Below, in pieces: positions 1-5,111 of a stretch of DNA of 6,634 nucleotides (position 1 is the stretch's first letter; the number at the start of each line of letters is the position of its first letter). The translations under genes were made by a program, and so were the position numbers. Origin of the DNA: Anaerolineae bacterium (GTDB taxonomy: Bacteria; Chloroflexota; Anaerolineae; J102); assembly GCA_026992375.1 (NCBI GenBank), contig JALXAF010000204.1:1-6634 (forward strand), read 5' to 3'. The notes beneath the pieces were generated by a model. That model worked only from the letters and a program-made list of their open reading frames with translations. It made no database searches and was not told the DNA's origin.

Positions 1-545
1 GCATGTGGGCCATGGATGTGGCTCGGGGCCTGATTGCGGGTGGGTTCAGCACGCCCTGGGAGTGTGAATCCCGGCCCGAGCAGTTTGATCCAGCCTTGCT
101 GAAGAAGCTGGCCCAGGCGGGTTGCGCAGCTATCAAAATCGGCATAGAATCGGGGGACGCGGAGGAGCTTGTGCGCATTGGGCGCGTGGAGGATGCAGCC
201 CATGCCGCCACCTATCTCGCCTACATCCGCGAAGTGGTGGATGCGGCGAAGACCTATGGCATCAATGTGCGCGCTTATGTGATGGTGGGCCTGCCGGGCC
301 AGACCATGGCCGAGATTCAGAACACAGCGGCCTACATTCGCACCCTGCGTCCCACCTTCTTCCATCCCCGTCCCTACGAGGCTTATCCGCGCGTCGCCCT
401 GGGCCCGGGCCAGACAGAAGAGGAGACCGCTTTTCTGCTCAGGCCCCTCCAGGCCGTGGCCGACGATCTCGCGGGCGAATATCAGCGCCAGCATTCTCGA
501 TGGCGACGATGGCGGCGCAAGCTGCTGCTGGCCATGCCCGACTGA
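1..545 (+). CDS. Radical SAM protein (B12-binding-type), C-terminal part, 5' truncated by window edge
   Basis: The reading frame is open from the window edge, so the true start and the CxxxCxxC iron-sulfur motif lie upstream and cannot be checked. The 180 visible residues (numbered from the ATG at base 3, which is probably internal) match the second half of a radical SAM TIM barrel. IKIGIESG at about 44-51 is the usual '(F/I)GIESG' strand that contacts SAM. VMVGLPGQT at about 93-101 is the characteristic 'GLPGqT' strand, followed by a helix and a strand ending in a proline-rich segment. Proteins of this type (often with an N-terminal cobalamin-binding domain) perform radical methylations or ring rearrangements, but the substrate cannot be told from this fragment. 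The C-terminus is strongly basic (RWRRWRRK at about 166-173). It ends in TGA, 109 bases before the next gene on the same strand, so co-transcription is possible but unproven. The family call is firm; the cobalamin-binding subtype is inferred. Confidence 0.82.
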   Translation, partial: MWAMDVARGLIAGGFSTPWECESRPEQFDPALLKKLAQAGCAAIKIGIESGDAEELVRIGRVEDAAHAATYLAYIREVVDAAKTYGINVRAYVMVGLPGQTMAEIQNTAAYIRTLRPTFFHPRPYEAYPRVALGPGQTEEETAFLLRPLQAVADDLAGEYQRQHSRWRRWRRKLLLAMPD

Positions 546-602
546 GGGCAGTGCGCCCAAGGACGAAATCCCGTCTGCAACCCACTCCCTTTTTGCCTCC
601 CC

Positions 603-620
603 GCGTTTTATATGAAACGC
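603..620 (+). promoter_or_regulatory. Small perfect inverted repeat in the leader of the Agl23-like gene
   Basis: GCGTTT (603-608) and AAACGC (615-620) form a perfect 6-bp stem around an AT-rich six-base loop, 34 bases before the ATG at 655. The AT-rich centre (TTTATATGA) is the only promoter-like stretch in the 546-654 gap. It could be an operator or an mRNA leader hairpin, or chance. No clear Shine-Dalgarno sequence is visible before the ATG. Confidence 0.25.
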
Positions 621-654
621 ATCATTCCCAACGATTCCACCGAAGACAACAGCC

Positions 655-3600
655 ATGACCACTCAAACGAATGACGTCACCTCAGCCCCTTCCATCCTCG
701 ATAGCCCGGCCATCATCTATCTCCGATTGAATTGGGAGAAAATCGCCTGGATACTGTTGATTCTGCTTGCTTTCGTGCTGCGCGTTTACGATGTAGGCGC
801 GCGCACCATCAGCCATGATGAGAGCCTGCACACCACTTACAGCTACAATCTGTACAGTGGCGTGGGTTTTCGGCACGATCCGTTGATGCACGGGCCGCTG
901 CTGTTTCATCTGACCGCGCTGAGCTATTTCATCTTCGGGCCCAGCGATTTCTCGGCCCGGTTCCCGGTGGTGCTGTTGGGGACGGGCGTGGTCGCCATGT
1001 TGTGGTGGACTCGTCCCTGGCTGGGGAAGCTCGGCGCTTTTCTGGCCGCGGCCATGCTCGCATTCTCCCCCACCATGCTGTTCCACAGCCGCTACATCCG
1101 CCACGACATGTACGCGATTTTCTTCGCGCTGGCGGTGATCATCCTCATCTACCAATACATTCAAAAGGGGAACAAGCGGCTACTGGCGGCTATGGCTGCA
1201 ATGCTGGGCCTGCTCTACACCACCAAGGAGGTGGCGTTCATCTACGTCATCATCCTCATCAGTTTTCTGACACTGGCGCTGTTGTGGCGGCTGCTGGTGG
1301 AAAGCTGGGAGGAAACGGGTTATAAATGGCCGTTCCTGGGACTGCTGGCCGCGGGCGGGCTATTCCTGATGTATCCCATGTATGAATCGATCCACGCGCC
1401 GATAGGCCAGGTGGTGAAAAGTCATAGCATGGGGTTCGCTGTGTGGCCGCTGGCGATCATCGGCGTCATCCTGCTGGCCGCAGCTTTTTGGACGCTGTTC
1501 AAGGGTTTCGGCCGGGAACGGCTGCAAAACTGGCGGGAGCTGGATGTGACGGTGTGGGTGATCACGCTGTCGGGGCCGTTGTTCGCCGCGTTTTTCATCA
1601 AGATGTTCGGCGGCAATCCCTCCAGCATCAATTTCAATAATCTTCTGGCCCATGACACCATCATCGCGGGGGTGGTTTTTGTCGCGATGTGGGCGGGCTT
1701 TACGACGCTGGGCGCGCTCTGGGCCAATGCCCGGGGCGAGCTCTACGCGTATCTGGGCGGATTGGGCCTGTATTACGGCCTGATGCTGCTCTTTTTCACC
1801 ACCTTTTTCACCAATGGCGGCGGCGTGGCCACGGGCTTGGTGGGCGCACTGGGCTATTGGCTGAGCCAGCAAGAAGTGGCCCGCGGGGGCCAGCCCTGGT
1901 TCTATTACTTCATGCTGGTTCCCCTGTATGAGTTTCTGCCCATGCTGCTGAGCGGCCTGGCGACTATCGGCGTGCTGGTGCGCGTCGTTCGCCGTCAGCG
2001 CATCGATCCCGCGCCCACGGATGACGTTTCGGGCCCGCAGGCCGTGCGGGATCTGTGGACGTTGTATCTGGTGTGGTGGACCGCGCTGACGTGGGGCGCT
2101 TACACCTGGGCGGGCGAGAAGATGCCCTGGCTGACCACGCATTTTGCTGTGCCCATGGCGCTGTTGGGCGGCTGGTGGATCGCATGGAAGCTGAAGACGG
2201 TGGACTGGCGGGCGGTTTGGGAAAAGGGCGGCTTGTGGATTTTGCTGGGCGCGCCCATCTGGCTGATTGTGCTGTTCGAGATTCTCAAGCAGAAGCCTTT
2301 TCAGGGGAAGTCTCTGGACGCTCTTAGTCAGACCATGGCGGTGCTGGTGGGCCTCATCGTGCTGGTCATCTTCGCCTGGGTGCTGTATCGAAAGATCAGA
2401 GAACTGGGCGGGGATATGAGCGCGCGGCTCATCCTGCTGAGTTTGTTGGGGTTGCTGACCCTTTTCTCTCTGCGCACTGCTTTCATTCTGAATTATGTGA
2501 ATTACGATTATCCCATCGAGCCCATCGTGTATGCGCACGGTGCGCCCGACATCAAGATCGTGGTCAACGATTTGAAGGAAATCTCGCGCCGCATGGTGGG
2601 TGAAAACGCGCTGACTTTCGTCTATGATGATCAGACCACATGGCCTTTCGAATGGTATTTCCGCGATTTCCCCAACAAGAAGTTCGTGGGGGCCAACATC
2701 ACCCGGGAGGCGCTGAAGGATGTTCCCGTCATTCTGGTGGGAATCGAAAACGAGGGCAAGGCCAAGCCGTTTTTGGGCAACAATTACTATCGCACCGAAT
2801 ATCGGCAGATATGGTGGCCCAAGGAGACTTACAAGCAACTGGTGGATGGCGTGGCCCAGCCCGATGGCACGGTGCTGAAGGGGCTGCCGCTGCTGTGGTC
2901 GTGGATCAAAAATCCCGAAAGCCGCAAGGTGTTCTGGGATATCGTGCTATATCGCAAGTATCAGCAGCCCATTGCCGAGTGGAGTCCGGCGGATCATTTC
3001 GTGATGTTCGTGCGCAAGGATATCGCCTCGCAGGTGTGGGATTTGACCGCGCTGCCCGCGCTGACGGAGGCCGAGGCTGCGGGCGATGATTTTGCGGATA
3101 AGTATGTGGACGCGCAGGCCGTGCAGATCATCGGCGGCCCGGGCCAGCTTGCTCAGCCCCGCAACATGGCGGTGGCCCCGGATGGACGCATCTATGTGGC
3201 GGACACCAGCAATCACCGCATTGTCGTGTTCGACGCCAATGGGACGATGCTGACTTCGTGGGGCGATTTTGGCGCAGAACCGGGTCAGTTCAACGAGCCC
3301 TGGGATGTGGCCATTGGCCCGGAGGGCAATGTGTACGTGGCCGACACCTGGAATCACCGCATCCAGAAGTTCTCGCCCGATGGCGATTTCATCACTTCCT
3401 GGGGCGCGTTCGTCTCCACCGATGGCCAGTTGGGCCAGATGGGCGTGTTCTGGGGCCCGCGCGCCATCGCGTTCACCCAGGATGGCAATCTGCTGGTGAC
3501 GGATACGGGCAACAAGCGGGTGCAGGTGTTCACGCCCGACGGCCAGCCTGTGACCCAATTCGGCGGCGCGGGCGTGGATGACGGGTATTTCGATGAACCG

Positions 3601-3969
3601 GTGGGCATCGCCGTGGATTCCGACGGCAACATTTACGTGGCCGACACCTGGAATCAGCGCATTCAGAAGTTCTCGCCCGATTATCAGTTCGTCAAAGCCT
3701 GGCCCGTGCCCGGCTGGGAGGGCCAGGACATCCTGATGAAGCCCTATCTGGCGGTGGATCAGAACAATCTTGTCTACGCCGCAGATCCCACAGGCTGGCG
3801 CGTGCTGGTGTGGGATAGCGAGGGCAAGGCCAGGGCCGCGTTCGGCGAGTTCGGCGCGGGCCCGGGCGAGTTCGGTTACCTCAACGGCGTGGCCGTCTCC
3901 CCCGATAATTTCGTGTGGGTGGCGGACGCGGACAATAACCGCGTGATGAAGTTCGAGCCTATTCGATAG
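655..3969 (+). CDS. TIGR03663/Agl23-like GT-C membrane protein with C-terminal NHL beta-propeller
   Basis: A 1104-residue polytopic membrane protein. The N-terminal half has many hydrophobic segments (about 15 or more between residues 30 and 616) and resembles PMT/ArnT-type GT-C glycosyltransferases, which use lipid-linked sugar donors. The family signatures are present: DE at 55-56 in a first outer loop (SHDES), HGP at 79-81, Arg102, the SRYIRHD segment at 145-151, and TTKE at 189-192. A soluble region (about 617-820) follows the last membrane segment. After it come six NHL repeats (about 828-1104) with repeated 'G.IYVADT.N.RI.KF' cores, enough to close a six-blade propeller that is probably extracytoplasmic and may bind glycan or protein. 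Family members are annotated as flippase-activity-associated Agl23 and usually sit near a TIGR03662 gene, as here (5112 onward). The ATG is preferred because a short polar N-terminus leads into the first helix; no Shine-Dalgarno is evident. Membership is confident; enzymatic activity and donor are inferred. Confidence 0.9.
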   Translation: MTTQTNDVTSAPSILDSPAIIYLRLNWEKIAWILLILLAFVLRVYDVGARTISHDESLHTTYSYNLYSGVGFRHDPLMHGPLLFHLTALSYFIFGPSDFSARFPVVLLGTGVVAMLWWTRPWLGKLGAFLAAAMLAFSPTMLFHSRYIRHDMYAIFFALAVIILIYQYIQKGNKRLLAAMAAMLGLLYTTKEVAFIYVIILISFLTLALLWRLLVESWEETGYKWPFLGLLAAGGLFLMYPMYESIHAPIGQVVKSHSMGFAVWPLAIIGVILLAAAFWTLFKGFGRERLQNWRELDVTVWVITLSGPLFAAFFIKMFGGNPSSINFNNLLAHDTIIAGVVFVAMWAGFTTLGALWANARGELYAYLGGLGLYYGLMLLFFTTFFTNGGGVATGLVGALGYWLSQQEVARGGQPWFYYFMLVPLYEFLPMLLSGLATIGVLVRVVRRQRIDPAPTDDVSGPQAVRDLWTLYLVWWTALTWGAYTWAGEKMPWLTTHFAVPMALLGGWWIAWKLKTVDWRAVWEKGGLWILLGAPIWLIVLFEILKQKPFQGKSLDALSQTMAVLVGLIVLVIFAWVLYRKIRELGGDMSARLILLSLLGLLTLFSLRTAFILNYVNYDYPIEPIVYAHGAPDIKIVVNDLKEISRRMVGENALTFVYDDQTTWPFEWYFRDFPNKKFVGANITREALKDVPVILVGIENEGKAKPFLGNNYYRTEYRQIWWPKETYKQLVDGVAQPDGTVLKGLPLLWSWIKNPESRKVFWDIVLYRKYQQPIAEWSPADHFVMFVRKDIASQVWDLTALPALTEAEAAGDDFADKYVDAQAVQIIGGPGQLAQPRNMAVAPDGRIYVADTSNHRIVVFDANGTMLTSWGDFGAEPGQFNEPWDVAIGPEGNVYVADTWNHRIQKFSPDGDFITSWGAFVSTDGQLGQMGVFWGPRAIAFTQDGNLLVTDTGNKRVQVFTPDGQPVTQFGGAGVDDGYFDEPVGIAVDSDGNIYVADTWNQRIQKFSPDYQFVKAWPVPGWEGQDILMKPYLAVDQNNLVYAADPTGWRVLVWDSEGKARAAFGEFGAGPGEFGYLNGVAVSPDNFVWVADADNNRVMKFEPIR
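3334..3681 (+). repeat. Near-identical 48-bp segments exactly 300 bp apart within the NHL region
   Basis: Bases 3334-3381 and 3634-3681 differ at only two of 48 positions, both in or near the HRI/QRI codons. They encode the core strands of NHL blades 2 and 4 (YVADTWN at 894-900 and 994-1000). The other blades are far more diverged at the DNA level, which suggests a recent duplication or gene conversion between these two blades. Confidence 0.85.
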
Positions 3970-3977
3970 AGGCCATC

Positions 3978-4000
3978 GCCGGGGGATGAAGTCCCCCGGC
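3978..4000 (-). repeat. Solitary REP-like hairpin upstream of the transposase gene
   Basis: GCCGGGGGA (3978-3986) and TCCCCCGGC (3992-4000) form a perfect 9-bp stem with a five-base loop, followed by TAG. Read on the minus strand this is TAG, stem, loop CTTCA, stem: the same plan as the array hairpins downstream. It begins nine bases after the stop codon of the Agl23-like gene, so it may also protect or end that transcript. There is no T-run after it, so it is not a standard intrinsic terminator. Confidence 0.85.
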
Positions 4001-4055
4001 TAGATAATCGCCACCATCACCTTTCCGCAAAATACACCAATCGCTATCGTTTCCT

Positions 4056-4547
4056 ATGCCCTACTGGCAGCTTTTCTACCATCTGATCTGGTCAACAAAA
4101 TATCGCGAACCCCTGCTCGCACCAGATGTAGAACCAATCGTTTATGAGCTGTTGCGCACAAAAGCCATTGGCCTGGAAGCCACAGTCTTCGCGATTGGCG
4201 GCATGCCCGACCATGTGCACATGGTTGTCTCGATTCCTCCCAAAATCGCCGTCGCCAGATTTGTTGGCCAAATCAAAGCCGTCACCTCCACCAAATTCAA
4301 CAAAATGAACCTGCCCACCATTTTGTATTGGCAAGAGGAATATGGCGCATTTTCCTTTGATGCGAAACGTCTCCCAAATTTTATTGCTTATGTTCAAAGT
4401 CAAAAAGAGCACCATGCCCAGCGAACAACCATTGCAGTCTTGGAGCGTTGCTCGGGCGAAACAAAACGCATGCTTCGAGAGCCAGCTCCCACCTATGCCT
4501 TGGATGATAGCGCGTGGCGTGCTGAGTTGACATCTCTGGAGGAATAA
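4056..4547 (+). CDS. Y1 (HUH) transposase, IS200-like / REP-associated type
   Basis: A 163-residue protein, the usual size for a single-domain Y1 transposase (Pfam Y1_Tnp). It cuts and rejoins single-stranded DNA at hairpins through a 5'-phosphotyrosine link. The HUH motif is His53-Val54-His55 in MPDHVHMVV, and the likely catalytic tyrosine is Tyr112 in the AYVQSQKEHH helix, with Gln116 two turns' reach away in the usual Y..xQ pattern. The N-terminus (MPYWQLFYHLIWSTKYREP) is the typical first strand, and the PPKIAVARFVGQIK and WQEEYGAFSF segments are also family-typical. The gene looks intact, so it may be active. No tnpB/IscB partner is present. The hairpins on both sides carry TAG next to the stem, which recalls the GTAG signature of REP elements handled by RAYT proteins. 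No Shine-Dalgarno is visible before ATG 4056. Base composition is more AT-rich than the flanking genes, consistent with transfer. IS200-like versus domesticated RAYT cannot be settled here. Confidence 0.9.
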   Translation: MPYWQLFYHLIWSTKYREPLLAPDVEPIVYELLRTKAIGLEATVFAIGGMPDHVHMVVSIPPKIAVARFVGQIKAVTSTKFNKMNLPTILYWQEEYGAFSFDAKRLPNFIAYVQSQKEHHAQRTTIAVLERCSGETKRMLREPAPTYALDDSAWRAELTSLEE

Positions 4548-4593
4548 TCATGCCGCCCTTTGCCCGAGGAACGATCCTTGCGAGGGAGCAGCG

Positions 4594-4760
4594 CCACCGC
4601 CGGGGGATAAAGTCCCCCGGCTAGAAACAGCGCCCCTGTGGGGCTAGCCGGATTCATCCGGCGCTGTTTTGTAGCCCGGCGACTTCATCGCCGGGCGGGC
4701 GTAGATGACGCCACACCGCATCTAACGGCTCACCTCTCGCCACAAAATTCTTGCCCGCCA
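4594..4760. repeat. Array unit 1 (complete, 167 bp)
   Basis: Hairpin A: 4599-4621, perfect 9-bp stem. A': 4632-4644, 5-bp stem, loop TGT. B: 4647-4662, 6-7-bp stem. A' and B are enclosed by long-range arms AAACAGCGC (4625-4633) and GCGCTGTTT (4661-4669), giving a possible cruciform or cloverleaf. C: 4674-4696, perfect 9-bp stem, loop CTTCA, preceded by GTA and followed by GG. The spacer 4700-4760 has arms TAGATG (4702-4707) and CATCTA (4719-4724). Confidence 0.85.
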
Positions 4761-4926
4761 CCACCGCCGGGGGATAATTCCACCAGCTAGAAACAGCGCC
4801 CCTGCGGGGCTAGCCGGATTTATCCGGCGTTGTTCTGTAGCCCGGCGACTTCATCGCCGGGCGGACATAGATGACGCCACACCGCATCTAACGGCTCACC
4901 TCTTGCCACAAGATTCTTGCCCGCCA
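4761..4926. repeat. Array unit 2 (166 bp, hairpin A decayed)
   Basis: Nearly identical to unit 1 except in hairpin A (4766-4787). There the right arm reads TCCACCAGC, giving two stem mismatches, and the loop has lost one base, which explains the 166-bp length. A' (4798-4810), B (4813-4828) and C (4840-4862) keep intact stems. Confidence 0.85.
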
Positions 4927-5047
4927 CCACCGCCGGGGGATAAAGTCCCCCGGCTAAAAACAGCGTCCCTGCGGGGCTTAGCCGGATTTATCCGGCGCTG
5001 TTCTGTATCCCGACGACTTCATCGCCGGGATGGTCGCCACCGCCACA
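4927..5047. repeat. Array unit 3 (truncated)
   Basis: Hairpin A (4932-4954) is perfect. A' (4965-4977) has one G-T wobble. B (4981-4996) has a perfect 7-bp stem. C (5008-5030) has changed: its first stem pair is T-A instead of G-C, and A5013 opposes C5025. The ~60-base spacer seen in the other units is missing after about 5030, where the sequence passes into the heptad repeat. Confidence 0.8.
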
Positions 5048-5110
5048 CTGTTTACTGCTCACCGGCTTACTGCTTACTGCTAACTGTTTACTGACCTACT
5101 GCTTACTGAC
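5046..5110. repeat. Degenerate TACTGCT heptad tandem repeat directly before the YYY gene
   Basis: About nine imperfect 7-8-base copies run without a gap from 5046 to 5110 (for example TACTGCT at 5053, 5068 and 5075; TACTGAC at 5089 and 5104). The run ends one base before the ATG at 5112, so the normal ribosome-binding region is made of repeat and has no purine-rich Shine-Dalgarno. Similar TTACTGC runs are, to my recollection, scattered in many bacterial intergenic regions. Confidence 0.8.
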
Positions 5111-5111
5111 A

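Larger units (their letters stand above)
3974..4624 (+). mobile_element. Putative IS200/RAYT-type unit: Y1 transposase gene bounded by direct copies of a REP-like hairpin
   Basis: The transposase gene (4056-4547) lies between two copies, in the same orientation, of a ~31-base hairpin segment (about 3974-4004 and 4595-4625). They differ at two positions: C for T just before the stem and A for G in the loop. Same-strand subterminal hairpins are what HUH single-strand transposases of the IS200/IS605 and RAYT groups recognise. Exact ends and the target tetranucleotide cannot be set from one copy. The right hairpin is also the first element of the tandem array, so the boundary between 'element' and 'array' is arbitrary. 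Confidence 0.5.
4594..5047. repeat. Tandem array (~2.6 copies) of a 166-167-bp unit built of REP-like palindromes
   Basis: Copies begin at 4594, 4761 and 4927 (spacings 167 and 166). Each unit holds, in order: a minus-oriented REP-like hairpin with loop TAAAG (type A); a short GCCCC/GGGGC hairpin (A'); a plus-oriented GCCGGA/TCCGGC hairpin (B); a plus-oriented GCCCGGCGA/TCGCCGGGC hairpin with loop CTTCA (C); and a ~60-base spacer with TAGATG/CATCTA arms. No protein-coding gene is supported in this stretch. The inverted pairing of REP-like units resembles a BIME. The third copy breaks down after about 5029. Confidence 0.88.

Noticed and set aside
546..558. GGGC/GCCC hairpin just after the radical SAM stop codon as a terminator
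   Set aside because: Only a 4-bp stem with no T-tract; too weak to call.
1360..2838. Minus-strand open frame of 492 codons inside the Agl23-like gene
   Set aside because: Antisense shadow: a His/Gln/Pro-rich peptide without domain features, lying wholly within a well-supported membrane protein gene.
3978..4000. Intrinsic terminator for the Agl23-like gene
   Set aside because: The hairpin is strong, but TAGATAAT follows it and not a T-run, and the same hairpin recurs in the array, so a REP-like element explains it better.
4594..5047. CRISPR array
   Set aside because: The repeating unit is ~167 bp with internal palindromes, and the 'spacers' are themselves repeated. There are no short constant repeats with unique spacers and no cas genes.
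4903..5094. Short + strand open frame of 63 codons
   Set aside because: It runs across array unit 3 and the heptad repeat, and its C-terminal Tyr/Leu/Cys/Thr-rich peptide simply reflects TTACTGC repeats. No coding signal.
3970..5111. tRNA or structured non-coding RNA gene, suggested by the cloverleaf-like pairing in the array units
   Set aside because: No tRNA-conserved T-loop, anticodon stem layout or CCA-type end. The pairing is explained by REP-like palindromes.
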